From Mesorhizobium muleiense (lineage in GTDB: Bacteria; Pseudomonadota; Alphaproteobacteria; Rhizobiales; Rhizobiaceae), in NCBI RefSeq assembly GCF_900099905.1, contig NZ_FNEE01000010.1, forward strand, positions 104,890-168,889: a DNA stretch of 64,000 bases, in the 5' to 3' direction. Positions 22,273 through 31,738 of the stretch are shown here, piece after piece. The notes beneath the pieces are model-generated. The model was not told the origin of the DNA. It was given only the letters and a program-made list of their open reading frames with translations, and did not search any database. A program made the position numbers and the translations under genes. How positions within the stretch are numbered: the stretch's first letter is position 1; every line of letters begins with the position of its first letter.

Positions 22273-24525
22273 ATGGCGAACCGCAGAGACAGCCGCATCG
22301 AACCGAGCTTCGAGGGACCGCCACGGGCGAAATCCTCGGCCGGTTTTTCGGTGAGCGAGGAGGATCGCGTCGTGCCGAGCAACCGCAAAACCTCTGCAAT
22401 GCGCCAATCGGCCAAGACAAAACCGTCGCGTCGAGGAAGCGGCAAAAGCCGGCGCGGCCTGTTCGGCGTGCTCGGCCGGTTGGCCTACTGGTGCTTCGTG
22501 CTGGCCATCTGGGGCGGCATCGCCGCCGCCGGCATCGTCGTCTATTACGGTGCGAAAATGCCGGCGGCCACAACCTGGGCCATCCCCGACCGGGCGCCCA
22601 ATATCAGGATCGTCTCGGTCGACGGAAAACTGCTCGCCAATCGTGGCATGAGCGGCGGCGAAGCCGTCGGCCTGCATGAAATGTCGACCTATATTCCCGA
22701 GGCCGTCATCGCCATCGAAGATCGCCGCTTCTATTCGCATTTGGGCATCGACCCGATCGGTCTGTCCAGAGCCATGGTGGCCAACGTTGTCGGCGGGCGT
22801 TTTTCGCAGGGCGGCTCGACGCTGACCCAGCAATTGGCGAAAAACCTGTTCCTGACACCCGATCGCACGCTGGAACGCAAGGTGCAGGAAGTGCTTCTGG
22901 CGCTGTGGCTCGAGCACAAGCACACCAAGGACCAGATCCTCGAGATGTATCTCAACCGGGTCTATTTCGGCTCCGGCGCCTATGGTGTCGAAGCGGCCTC
23001 GCGCCGCTATTTCGGCAAGAGCGCGCGCGACGTCACGCTGCCCGAAGCCGCACTTCTCGCCGGCCTGTTGAAAGCGCCGTCGCGACTGTCTCCGGCGCGT
23101 GACCCGAAGGCCGCCGAGCGGCGCTCGCAGCTTGTTCTCGCCGCCATGCGCGACGAAGGCAAGATCAGCGCCAAGGAACTGACAACGGCGATGAGCGCGC
23201 CGGCGTCGCGGGTGGCATCCTACTGGACGGGTTCGGAAAACTACGTCGCCGACGCCATCGTGGAAGAACTGCCCGACCTGATCGGCGACGTGCGCGGCGA
23301 CATCATCGTCGACGCCACCGTCGACCTGACGCTGCAGAAGCTCGCCGAACAATCGATCCGCCGACTGATCGACGGCAGCGGCAAAAAGCTCAATGCCAGC
23401 CAGGGCGTGCTGGTGTCGATCGACAATTCCGGCGCGGTACGCGCCATGGTCGGCGGCTATGATTATTCGACCAGCCAGTTCGATCGCGCCTCGGAGGCGC
23501 GCCGCCAGCCGGGCTCGGCGTTCAAGCCCTTTGTTTACATGGCGGCGCTGGAAGCCGGCCGCACGCCCGACAGCGTGCGCAATGACGCGCCGATCAAAAT
23601 TGGCAAATGGACGCCCACCAATTACGGCGGCAAGTATTTCGGCAAGGTGACGCTGGCGACGGCGCTGGCGAAGTCGCTGAACTCGGTGGCCGCCCAGCTG
23701 ACCATGGAAGTCGGGCCTGACGCGGTCGTCGAAGCGGCGCATCGCATGGGTGTCCAGTCCGACCTAACGGCCAACACCTCGATCGCGCTCGGCACGTCTG
23801 AAGTGACACCGCTGGAACTGACGTCGGCCTATGTCCCCTTCGCCAATGGCGGCTACCGGCCGGATGTCCATTTCATCCGCCGCGTGACGACAGCCGGCGG
23901 CAAGGTGCTCTACGACAACAATGGCGGCGCCCCGCGCGTCATCAAGCCCGAGATCGTCGGCATGATGAACTCTATGATGATGGGCACCGTTGAAATCGGC
24001 ACTGCCAGGAAGGCGGCCTTTGCCTGGCCGGCCGCCGGCAAGACCGGCACCAGCCAGAATTCGCGCGACGCCTGGTTCATCGGCTATACCGCCAATCTCA
24101 CCACCGGAGTCTGGTTCGGCAATGACGATGGCGGTCCGATGAAGAAGGTCACCGGCGGCGCGCTGCCGGCGCAGGCCTGGCATGAGTTCATGGTCGCCGC
24201 GCACGAAGGCGTGCCGGTGCGGCCGCTGCCTGGAACATGGAGGTCGACGCCTGCCGATACGATCGTGCAGGACGAATTACCGCCCAACACGGCGCAACCG
24301 GCGCCGGTGCCGTCCGCTTCGGTTGGCCAATCCGCGCCGACCGCTCAAAAAGCGTCGCCGCCTCGCGCCGTGCGCCCCGCCGAAACGGTCGATGCCGGCG
24401 GCTTCGGCATGCCGGGCGGTGGCGGCACCACCGCATCGATCAAGCGCCCGGTGCCGCCCGCCGATGTCGGCGGCCCGGTCAAGAAGCGGCAGACCTCGAT
24501 CCTCGACATCCTCACCGGCGGCTGA
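22273..24525 (+). CDS. Penicillin-binding protein 1A family (class A, bifunctional)
   Basis: A 750-residue bifunctional peptidoglycan synthase: a cytoplasmic basic tail, one membrane anchor (about residues 62-90, GVLGRLAYWCFVLAIWGGIA), a GT51 glycosyltransferase domain (EDRRFYSHLGID, QGGSTLTQQLAKNLFL) and a transpeptidase domain with the SxxK serine (GSAFKPF), an SLN motif and KTGTS. The C-terminal 100 residues are Pro/Ala-rich and probably disordered. The ATG at 22273 is chosen because the earlier in-frame start at 22189 would translate a palindromic repeat. It polymerises and cross-links murein. Confidence 0.92.
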   Translation: MANRRDSRIEPSFEGPPRAKSSAGFSVSEEDRVVPSNRKTSAMRQSAKTKPSRRGSGKSRRGLFGVLGRLAYWCFVLAIWGGIAAAGIVVYYGAKMPAATTWAIPDRAPNIRIVSVDGKLLANRGMSGGEAVGLHEMSTYIPEAVIAIEDRRFYSHLGIDPIGLSRAMVANVVGGRFSQGGSTLTQQLAKNLFLTPDRTLERKVQEVLLALWLEHKHTKDQILEMYLNRVYFGSGAYGVEAASRRYFGKSARDVTLPEAALLAGLLKAPSRLSPARDPKAAERRSQLVLAAMRDEGKISAKELTTAMSAPASRVASYWTGSENYVADAIVEELPDLIGDVRGDIIVDATVDLTLQKLAEQSIRRLIDGSGKKLNASQGVLVSIDNSGAVRAMVGGYDYSTSQFDRASEARRQPGSAFKPFVYMAALEAGRTPDSVRNDAPIKIGKWTPTNYGGKYFGKVTLATALAKSLNSVAAQLTMEVGPDAVVEAAHRMGVQSDLTANTSIALGTSEVTPLELTSAYVPFANGGYRPDVHFIRRVTTAGGKVLYDNNGGAPRVIKPEIVGMMNSMMMGTVEIGTARKAAFAWPAAGKTGTSQNSRDAWFIGYTANLTTGVWFGNDDGGPMKKVTGGALPAQAWHEFMVAAHEGVPVRPLPGTWRSTPADTIVQDELPPNTAQPAPVPSASVGQSAPTAQKASPPRAVRPAETVDAGGFGMPGGGGTTASIKRPVPPADVGGPVKKRQTSILDILTGG

Positions 24526-24581
24526 CCCCCTCGTCATCGCTGCCGTGTTCCGCTACATCTGCGGTTTAAGAGAGATCGTGA

Positions 24582-25334
24582 ATGGCCGAGACCGACACCA
24601 GAAAGACCATCGTGCTGACCGGCGCCAGCCGCGGCATCGGCCACGCCACGGTTAAGCGCTTTTCGCGCGAAGGCTGGCGCGTCATCACCTGCTCGCGCCA
24701 GGCCTTTGCCGACGACTGCCCGTGGCCGGCCGGTCCGGAGGACCATATCAAGGTCGATCTCGCCGACCAGGAGGATGTCGGCATCGCGATCTCGGAGATC
24801 CGCCATCGGCTGGAAGCGCATGGCGGCCAGCTGCATGCGCTGGTCAACAATGCCGGCATCTCGCCGAAGCTCAAGGACGGCAACAGCCGCATGAATTCGA
24901 TCGACACGCCGATGCATGTCTGGCGCGACGTGTTCCAGGTGAATTTCTTTGCGCCGATCATGCTGGCGCGGGGATTGTTCAGGGAATTGGCGTCGGCCAA
25001 AGGCTCGATCGTCAACGTCACTTCGATCGCCGGCACGCGCGTGCATCCCTTCGCCGGCACCGCTTATGCGACGTCGAAGGCGGCACTTGGCTCGCTGACG
25101 CGCGAAATGGCGCATGATTTCGGCCCGCACGGCATCCGCGTCAACGCCATCGCACCCGGCGAGATCGACACCGCGATCCTGTCACCGGGCACGGAAAAGA
25201 TCGTCGAGACGATTCCGCTGCGGCGGCTGGGCACCACGGCGGAAGTCGCCGACATCATCTTCTTCCTTTGCTCGCAGCAGGCGTCCTATGTGACGGGCTC
25301 GGAAATCCACATCAATGGCGGCCAGCACGTGTGA
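24582..25334 (+). CDS. SDR-family oxidoreductase
   Basis: A 250-residue classical short-chain dehydrogenase: cofactor site TGASRGIGHA, NNAG motif, catalytic Ser in NVTSIAGT, YATSK (Tyr and Lys) and a C-terminal GSEIHINGGQHV. An acidic residue after the second strand is absent and RQ follows CS, which favours NADP(H). The substrate is unknown. It starts 56 bases after the penicillin-binding protein gene. Confidence 0.9.
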   Translation: MAETDTRKTIVLTGASRGIGHATVKRFSREGWRVITCSRQAFADDCPWPAGPEDHIKVDLADQEDVGIAISEIRHRLEAHGGQLHALVNNAGISPKLKDGNSRMNSIDTPMHVWRDVFQVNFFAPIMLARGLFRELASAKGSIVNVTSIAGTRVHPFAGTAYATSKAALGSLTREMAHDFGPHGIRVNAIAPGEIDTAILSPGTEKIVETIPLRRLGTTAEVADIIFFLCSQQASYVTGSEIHINGGQHV

Positions 25335-25348
25335 GCTTTTTCACCCTT

Positions 25349-25378
25349 ACCCTCTCTAGTTCTTCACGGGGAGAGGGT
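25349..25378. terminator. Hairpin between convergent SDR and antiporter genes
   Basis: ACCCTCTC (25349-25356) and GAGAGGGT (25371-25378) around a 14-base loop. A similar CCCTCTCC/GGGTGAG sequence surrounds the terminator at 13066, so the element may be a recurrent intergenic repeat. Confidence 0.5.
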
Positions 25379-25394
25379 GAGGGGCGGCGCCGGC

Positions 25395-27164
25395 TTAGGC
25401 TGCTGAAGGCGCTTTCGGTGCTGCCAAAACCTCTTCCACGATCCCGCGCGCGATCTCGCGCTCACCCATGATGACCGTGTCGGCTCCGACCCCCTTGAGA
25501 TGCTCGACCTCGGCATCGGAGTGGGCGCGGGCGATGACGTTGATCTTCGGGTTGGCGGCGCGGGCGCGCAGCACGATCTGTCCCGCCTCGAAGGCGTTGG
25601 GGATGGCGAGGATCAGCCGCTTCGCGCCCTCGGGATTGGCTGCGGCGAACACCTCGCTATTCGCGGCGTTGCCTGACACGGTTTCGATGCCGTCGTCCCT
25701 GAGCTTCGCCAGCGTCTTGTCGGCATCCTCGATGACGAGGAAGGGCAGGGCGGCCTTCTTCAAGGACGCGCCGACGAAGCTGCCGACACGGCCATAGCCG
25801 ACCAGGATGGAGTGGCCGGTAAGCGCTGTCCTGGGCGGCGGGCCATCCTCTTTCACCGGTGCCGCAACCGAAGCCAACTGGCCTGGCTCCGTGGCGGGGC
25901 CGATCGGCTTCGCCTCGTCGAGCGACGCCGCCTTGCCGGCGCGCCTCTCCAGCCATGGTTTCATCCAGTCGACGGCAAGGAACATCAGCGGGTTGAGGAC
26001 GATCGACAGGATAGCACCGGCGAGGATGAGGTCGCGTCCTTGTTCGGGCAGCAACTTCAGCCCGACGCCGAGCTCGGCCAGAATGAAGGAGAATTCGCCA
26101 ATCTGGGCCAGGCTTGCCGAAATCATCAACGCGGTCGCGATCGGATAACGGAAGGCGACGACGATGACGAAGGCCGCCAGCGATTTGCCGATGACGATGA
26201 TGGCCAGCGTCGCCAAGATCGGCCAGCCATTGCTGACCAGGCTGAACGGGTCGAACAGCATGCCGACCGAAACGAAGAACAGCACGGAAAAGGCGTCGCG
26301 CAGCGGCAGCGATTCCTCGGCCGCCCGATGGCTGAGTTCGGATTCGCTCATGATCATGCCGGCAAAGAATGCGCCCAGCGCCAGCGAGACGCCGAATAGC
26401 TTGGCCGCGCCGAAAGCGACCCCGAGCGCGATGGCCAGCACCGCCAGCCGGAACAATTCACGCGACCCGGTATGGGCGACGTAGTGCAGGATCCAGGGGA
26501 TGACCCGGCGGCCGACCACCAGCATAACGACGACAAAGGCCGCGACCTTGGCCAACGTCATGCCGACGATACCCCAGACGCCGAAGCTCGCCGGCAGCGA
26601 CAGCAGACTGCTATGGCTCTCCACTTGCTGCTGGCCACCCAGCACGCCGGCCAATGCCGGCAAAAGCACCAGCGCCAGCACCATGGCCAGATCCTCGACA
26701 ATCAGCCAGCCGACGGCGATGCGGCCGCGCTCGGTCTCGATCAGCCGCCGCTCCTGCAAGGCACGCAGCAGCACCACGGTCGAGGCGACGGAAAGCGCCA
26801 GCCCGAACACCAGCCCCGCGCCCATCGACCAGCCGAGCATCCAGGCAAGGCCGGCGCCGAGCGCCGTCGCGAAGCCGATCTGCACGATGGCGCCGGGCAC
26901 GGCGATGGCGCGGACCGACAACAAGTCCTTCAGCGAGAAATGCAGGCCGACGCCGAACATCAACAGGATCACGCCGATTTCGGCCAGTTCATTGGCGAGG
27001 CCGGTATCGGCGACGAAGCCCGGCGTGTTCGGCCCGACCAGGACGCCGGCGACGAGGTAGCCGACCAGCGGCGGGATGCGGAAGCGATTGGCAATTGCGC
27101 CGAAGACGAAAGCCAGCCCCAAACCGGCGACGATGGTGGCGATAAGCGGCGTGTCATGCGGCAT
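25395..27164 (-). CDS. ybaL: Cation:proton antiporter, YbaL/KefB type (CPA2 family)
   Basis: A 589-residue protein with about 12 membrane segments of the CPA2 exchanger fold in residues 1-400 (IPPLVGYLVAGVLVGPNTPG at the start), a linker and a C-terminal TrkA-N (RCK) nucleotide-binding domain beginning SILVGYGRVGSFVGASLKK. This architecture matches E. coli YbaL, a Kef-like potassium or cation efflux system gated by cytoplasmic ligands. No KefF/KefG-type quinone reductase partner lies beside it. It is convergent with the SDR gene. Confidence 0.9.
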   Translation of the reverse strand: MPHDTPLIATIVAGLGLAFVFGAIANRFRIPPLVGYLVAGVLVGPNTPGFVADTGLANELAEIGVILLMFGVGLHFSLKDLLSVRAIAVPGAIVQIGFATALGAGLAWMLGWSMGAGLVFGLALSVASTVVLLRALQERRLIETERGRIAVGWLIVEDLAMVLALVLLPALAGVLGGQQQVESHSSLLSLPASFGVWGIVGMTLAKVAAFVVVMLVVGRRVIPWILHYVAHTGSRELFRLAVLAIALGVAFGAAKLFGVSLALGAFFAGMIMSESELSHRAAEESLPLRDAFSVLFFVSVGMLFDPFSLVSNGWPILATLAIIVIGKSLAAFVIVVAFRYPIATALMISASLAQIGEFSFILAELGVGLKLLPEQGRDLILAGAILSIVLNPLMFLAVDWMKPWLERRAGKAASLDEAKPIGPATEPGQLASVAAPVKEDGPPPRTALTGHSILVGYGRVGSFVGASLKKAALPFLVIEDADKTLAKLRDDGIETVSGNAANSEVFAAANPEGAKRLILAIPNAFEAGQIVLRARAANPKINVIARAHSDAEVEHLKGVGADTVIMGEREIARGIVEEVLAAPKAPSAA

Positions 27165-27377
27165 TGTCTATGGAGCGCCTTTCAAAATTACGATGTCGGA
27201 TATGCACCGCCCGAAGCAGCCGCCTTGCAATATGGCGGCCCGGATGGCCGCGAGGCAACCGCAAATGCCATGGAATATACGACAAGGGCCGGCAGAAGGT
27301 GGGGTTGGCAGAAGGCGGGCCGCCTCGGGCTGGCAATGGTTGCTGCTAAAAAGAAACCGCCTGCGCCTGATGCCCGA

Positions 27378-27827
27378 TCAGGTGGCCTGCAGCAGGTTTT
27401 CGATGTCGACGATGGTGTGGTTGGTCAGCGTCTTGGGAATTTCCGCTGTGATTTTCCCGGCAACTTCCTTGTGCAGTTTTCGACGCATGTCACCCAGTAC
27501 CTGCGGCGGTGCGATCAGCACCATCTCCTTGAAGGCGCCGCGATGCGCGAGCTTGTATAGGCGCTCGGCAACTTCGTCGGCGAAACGCTCCTTGCCGAGG
27601 CGATGCCAGTCAGTGTCCTCGACTGCGCTGCGGTGGACGGATGGGCCGTCGCTGTAGCGGCCAGGGCGGTCCGAACCTTGCTCTCGCGTCGCCGGATTTT
27701 CCTGTTCCATCTCCTGCACGACCTGAAGGTCGGGATACTGGGTGTCGCCACGGTTCTCGAGGAACAGTGCCTTCTCGCCGTCGGCGACCACGACCCACAG
27801 CCCGCGTTTCAACTTGAGGTTGTTCAC
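27378..27827 (-). CDS. Host attachment family protein
   Basis: A 149-residue soluble protein of the family named for a protein required for attachment to host cells (first described in Agrobacterium). It contains LWVVVADGEKALFLENRG at the start, a variable acidic middle and FKEMVLIAPPQVLGDMRRKL, which gives it an eRF1-domain-3-like fold by family knowledge. A GTG at 27827 is chosen as start because AAGGAG lies seven bases upstream; an ATG nine codons earlier has no ribosome site. The molecular role remains unclear. Confidence 0.82.
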   Translation of the reverse strand: MNNLKLKRGLWVVVADGEKALFLENRGDTQYPDLQVVQEMEQENPATREQGSDRPGRYSDGPSVHRSAVEDTDWHRLGKERFADEVAERLYKLAHRGAFKEMVLIAPPQVLGDMRRKLHKEVAGKITAEIPKTLTNHTIVDIENLLQAT

Positions 27828-28017
27828 CGGAGCGCTCCTTTTTCTGTTTTTCATGGTTTTCCAGGCCCGTCTCTGGAGCCATTGCCGCAGCTGGACAGCC
27901 AGGCTCGGATTCGCAGAGGAGCAAACGCGCGCCGAGGCAGGAATGTTCCGGTGACGACAAGCACGGCGAGCAAGCCAACCAGCGGGGATGACGGTGCTCA
28001 GAGCATGTCGGCTTTAA
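27828..28017. other. Intergenic stretch between the attachment gene and cysG control region
   Basis: No supported gene. Open frames on both strands are GC-rich shadows. Confidence 0.4.
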
Positions 28018-28034
28018 TCTACTAGATTGGTAGA
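28018..28034. promoter_or_regulatory. Palindromic operator candidate for the cysteine operon
   Basis: TCTAC-TAGATTG-GTAGA, an inverted repeat in AT-rich DNA 232 bases before the cysG start, followed by a TAATATAC sequence that could be a -10 box. The CTAC...GTAG layout resembles Rrf2- or LysR-type operators of sulfur genes; the regulator is not in this window. Confidence 0.5.
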
Positions 28035-28266
28035 ATTTAGAAAAAAGTGTTTTGTAATATACTTCGCTTGTCGCTAGAACGGCCGCAGATCAAGGCTCGC
28101 AACAGCGGCTTGGATCCGCTCCACTCGTGGGTGTGGAATTTTTTTCTCCTGCCTCTGGTGCTTGCGGAAAAGCGATTGCTTCGCACGAAGCGATGCGCGA
28201 GTGCGTTCCTTCTGTTTTTTCGCGCCCGCGCGTAAAACCGACAGCGTATTCAGGATTCCGCTCGCT
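28035..28266 (+). other. Leader region of the cysG operon
   Basis: A 232-bp leader with no supported gene. It contains a hairpin around 28172-28198 (ATTGCTTCG with CGAAGCGAT) and T-rich tracts near 28139 and 28218. An in-frame extension of cysG upstream to 28162 crosses this hairpin and lacks a ribosome site. Confidence 0.4.
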
Positions 28267-29718
28267 ATGCCGCAGGCCCCCGCCAAGCTCAACGCCTTTC
28301 CCGTCTTTATGCGGGTCGCTGGCGAAGCTGTGGCCATCGTCGGCGGCGGCGAGGAGGCTCTGGCCAAGGCGCGGCTGATCGGCCAGTCAAGCGCCGTCTT
28401 GCGCATCATAGCCGATGCCCCCGAGCATGATTTGCTGGCCTTCATCGCCGCGAATGGCGCCGTCCACATCGCTGCCGCCTATGAGGCCGCGCATCTCGAA
28501 GGCGCGGTGATGGTGTTTGCTGCCAGCGGCAACGAGGCGCTTGACCGCCGCGTTGCCGAGGATGCGCGCCGGCTGGGCATTCCGGTCAATGCCGTCGACC
28601 GGCCGGAGCTGTGCGATTTCTTCACCCCGGCGCTGGTCAACCGCGCGCCGGTCGCCATTGCCATCGGCACGGAAGGGGCCGGACCGGTGCTTGCCCAGAT
28701 GCTGCGCAGCCGCATCGACCGCATGCTGTCGCCGTCGCTCGGGCCGCTTGCTTCGCTTGCTGCCTCGTTGCGCGGCACTGTTGAGAGATTGCTGCTGAAA
28801 GGCAATGCCCGCCGCCGCTTCTGGAGCGAGTTTTTCGGCGGCGCGCCGGCCCGCGCCATGGAGGCTGGCCAGCTTTCGCAGGCGCACGGTGCTGCCGTCG
28901 ACCTGTTGCTTTCGAACGCGCCGGCATCGGGTCACATTGCCCTGGTTGGCGCGGGTCCCGGCGCCGAAGACCTGCTGACGCTGCGCGCCCACCGGCTGCT
29001 GATGGAAGCCGATGTCATCGTCCATGATGCGCTGGTGCCGGAGGCGATCGTCGCCATGGGCCGTCGCGACGCCGAGCGTCTGCCGGTAGGCAAACGCAAG
29101 GGCTGCCACACCAAGAGCCAGGCCGAGATCAATGCGCTGCTGATCGAGCTCGGCCGCGACGGCAAGCGCGTCGTGCGGCTGAAATCCGGCGATCCGCTGG
29201 TGTTCGGCCGGGCGGGCGAGGAAATGGCAGCGCTGCGCGATGCCGGCATCGCCTATGAGGTGGTTCCGGGCGTCACCGCGGCCTTCGCCGCCGCCGCCGA
29301 TTTCGAGCTGCCGCTGACGCTGCGCGGCGTGTCGTCGTCGATGGTGTTCACCACCGGCCACGACCTCAAGGGAAATTCGCTGCCCGACTGGGCAAAGCTC
29401 GCCATTTCCGGCGCCACGGTCGCCGTCTATATGGGCCGCTCGGTCGCGGCCGAGGTTGCCGGCCGGCTGATCGAGGCCGGCCTGTCGCCGGATACTGCGG
29501 TCGCCGTGGTCGAGAATGCCAGCCTTGCCAACCGGCGCCGTTTCCACGGCACGCTCGCCGACCTGCCGTCGCTGGAGATTCGCGCCGACCTTACCGGTCC
29601 GGTCATGACCATCATCGGCGATGCGGTCGCCGGCGCCAACTTTGAACGTTCCGAGCCGCTGGCGGCACACAGGCATGAAGGCGCGGCCCAAACAGCCGCC
29701 GAAGGAGCTGAACGATGA
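28267..29718 (+). CDS. cysG: Siroheme synthase (multifunctional)
   Basis: A 483-residue fusion. The N-terminal domain is a precorrin-2 dehydrogenase/ferrochelatase (VAIVGGGEEALAKARL); the C-terminal domain, from about residue 222, is uroporphyrinogen III C-methyltransferase (LVGAGPGAEDLLTLRA, DVIVHDALV, RLKSGDPLVFGRAGEE). It makes siroheme, the cofactor of the sulfite reductase encoded two genes downstream. ATG at 28267 is chosen as the first start in line with the family. It overlaps the DUF2849 start by ATGA. Confidence 0.95.
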   Translation: MPQAPAKLNAFPVFMRVAGEAVAIVGGGEEALAKARLIGQSSAVLRIIADAPEHDLLAFIAANGAVHIAAAYEAAHLEGAVMVFAASGNEALDRRVAEDARRLGIPVNAVDRPELCDFFTPALVNRAPVAIAIGTEGAGPVLAQMLRSRIDRMLSPSLGPLASLAASLRGTVERLLLKGNARRRFWSEFFGGAPARAMEAGQLSQAHGAAVDLLLSNAPASGHIALVGAGPGAEDLLTLRAHRLLMEADVIVHDALVPEAIVAMGRRDAERLPVGKRKGCHTKSQAEINALLIELGRDGKRVVRLKSGDPLVFGRAGEEMAALRDAGIAYEVVPGVTAAFAAAADFELPLTLRGVSSSMVFTTGHDLKGNSLPDWAKLAISGATVAVYMGRSVAAEVAGRLIEAGLSPDTAVAVVENASLANRRRFHGTLADLPSLEIRADLTGPVMTIIGDAVAGANFERSEPLAAHRHEGAAQTAAEGAER

Positions 29719-30020
29719 AAGTCCTGACTGCAAACCGCCTCGCCGACGGCGAAGCCGTCTGGTACGCCAATGGCGGCTGGGCCGAGACCATCGACAATGC
29801 CGATGTCGCCTATGACAAGGCGGCTGAAGACCGGCTGGAGGCGATCGGCGCCACGGCCTCTGCCAACAATGAAGTGGTCGACGTCAATCTGATCGACGTG
29901 ACCGTCGCCAATGGTGTCGTCGAGCCGGTCCGGCTGCGCGAAAAGATCCGCGCCGCCGGCCCGACCAACCGCAACGACCTGGGCAAGCAGGCCCGCCCGG
30001 TAGCCGCCCGGGCGGCGTAA
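29715..30020 (+). CDS. DUF2849 protein of the sulfite reductase operon
   Basis: A 101-residue small protein of DUF2849, a family found almost only between cysG and cysI in alphaproteobacteria. It opens MKVLTANRLADGEAVWYANG and has a basic C-terminal tail. Its ATG overlaps the cysG stop and GAAGGAG stands upstream, indicating coupled translation. Its role is unknown; linkage suggests help with sulfite reductase assembly or electron delivery. Confidence 0.88.
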   Translation: MKVLTANRLADGEAVWYANGGWAETIDNADVAYDKAAEDRLEAIGATASANNEVVDVNLIDVTVANGVVEPVRLREKIRAAGPTNRNDLGKQARPVAARAA

Positions 30021-30067
30021 ACGACCACATTGAAGACAACGGGCGGACGCGCCCGGAAAGACCAGAC

Positions 30068-31738
30068 ATGTACCGTTACGATGAGTTCGATCACGATTTC
30101 GTCCAGGCCCGCGTCGCCGAGTTCAGCGATCAGGTCGCGCGGCGGCTTGCCGGCGAGATCACCGAGGATCAGTTCCGGCCGCTGCGGCTGATGAATGGCG
30201 TCTACCTGCAGTTGCACGCCTACATGCTGCGCATCGCGGTGCCTTACGGCACGCTGAACAGCAAGCAGTTGCGCATGCTTGGCCACATCGCCCGCAAATA
30301 CGACAAGGGCTACGGCCATTTCACGACGCGCCAGAACATCCAGTTCAACTGGCCGGCGCTGTCGGACGTTCCGGCGATCCTGGCCGATCTGGCGAGCGTC
30401 GAGATGCACGCCATCCAGACCAGCGGCAACTGCATCCGCAACGTCACCGCCGACCACTTTGCCGGTGCCGCCGCCGACGAGGTGGCCGATCCGCGTCCTT
30501 ATGCGGAAATCCTGCGCCAATGGTCGTCGGTGCATCCGGAATTCTCGTTCCTGCCGAGAAAATTCAAGATCGCGGTGACCGGCGCGGAGCGCGACCGCGC
30601 CGCCATCCAGACGCATGACATCGGCCTGCATTTGAAGAAGAACGCTGCCGGCGAACTCGGTTTCGCCGTCTATGTCGGCGGCGGCCAGGGCCGTACGCCG
30701 ATGATCGCCAAGAAGATCCGCGACTTCCTGCCCGAGGCCGACCTTCTGTCCTATTGCACGGCGATCCTGCGCGTTTACAACCTCTACGGCCGCCGCGACA
30801 ACAAATACAAGGCGCGCATCAAGATCCTCGTCCACGAGACCGGCGTCGAGGAGATCACCCGCCAGGTCGAGGCCGAATGGCAGGAGCTGAAGGATGCGGA
30901 TCTAAAGCTGCCGGAAGCCGACATCCGCGCCATCGATGCCTATTTCGCACCACCGGCGCTGGCCGAACGGCCGGAAGGCGACGAGGCCGTCAAGCTCGCC
31001 CGCCTCGATTCGAAGAGCTTTTCGGAATGGCTCGACCAGAACGTGGTGACACACCGTCACCCCGATTATGCCGCCGTGACCATCTCGCTCAAGGCCATTG
31101 GCGAAGCGCCGGGCGATGCCTCCGACAGCCAGATGGAAGCGGTCGCCGACCTTGCCGAAAAATATGCTTTCGACGAGCTGCGCGTCAGCCATGAGCAGAA
31201 CCTGATCCTGCCGCATGTCGCGCGGGCCGACCTCAAGGCGGTCTATGACGCGCTGGTCGACATCGGACTGGCGACCGCCAATTCCAACCTGATATCAGAC
31301 ATCATCTCGTGCCCGGGCCTCGACTATTGCGCGCTGGCCACGGCGCGCTCGATTCCGGTGGCGCAGGAAATCTCGCGTCGTTTCGCTTCGCTCGAGCGTC
31401 AGCGCGAGATCGGCGAATTGAAGCTGAAGATTTCCGGCTGCATCAATGCCTGCGGCCATCACCATGTCGGCCATATCGGCATCCTCGGCGTCGAGAAGAA
31501 GGGCGCCGAACTCTACCAGGTCACGCTCGGCGGCTCGGCCGACGAGAACACCTCGGTCGGCGAGATCATCGGCCGCGGCTTCAGCTCGGCAGAGATCACC
31601 GACGCCATCGAGCAAATCGTCGAGACCTATCTCGGCCTCCGGCTGGACAGAAACGAAAAATTCATCGACGCCTACCGCCGTGTCGGTCCCGCGCCGTTCA
31701 AGGAGGCGCTCTATGCTGGCGAAGCCAAGGCCGCTTGA
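30068..31738 (+). CDS. cysI: Assimilatory nitrite/sulfite reductase hemoprotein
   Basis: A 556-residue siroheme/4Fe-4S enzyme with duplicated ferredoxin-like domains and the two cysteine motifs that bridge the cluster and siroheme (CPGLDYCALA and GCINACGHHH). The TTRQNIQFNW segment is the usual siroheme-binding part. It reduces sulfite to sulfide for cysteine synthesis. No CysJ flavoprotein is present, so electrons probably come from ferredoxin or another donor. The cysH start lies within its last 26 bases. Confidence 0.93.
   Translation: MYRYDEFDHDFVQARVAEFSDQVARRLAGEITEDQFRPLRLMNGVYLQLHAYMLRIAVPYGTLNSKQLRMLGHIARKYDKGYGHFTTRQNIQFNWPALSDVPAILADLASVEMHAIQTSGNCIRNVTADHFAGAAADEVADPRPYAEILRQWSSVHPEFSFLPRKFKIAVTGAERDRAAIQTHDIGLHLKKNAAGELGFAVYVGGGQGRTPMIAKKIRDFLPEADLLSYCTAILRVYNLYGRRDNKYKARIKILVHETGVEEITRQVEAEWQELKDADLKLPEADIRAIDAYFAPPALAERPEGDEAVKLARLDSKSFSEWLDQNVVTHRHPDYAAVTISLKAIGEAPGDASDSQMEAVADLAEKYAFDELRVSHEQNLILPHVARADLKAVYDALVDIGLATANSNLISDIISCPGLDYCALATARSIPVAQEISRRFASLERQREIGELKLKISGCINACGHHHVGHIGILGVEKKGAELYQVTLGGSADENTSVGEIIGRGFSSAEITDAIEQIVETYLGLRLDRNEKFIDAYRRVGPAPFKEALYAGEAKAA

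Noticed and set aside
28162-28266. Upstream in-frame start of cysG
   Set aside because: No ribosome site, it crosses a hairpin, and homologous siroheme synthases begin near MPQAPAKLNAF.
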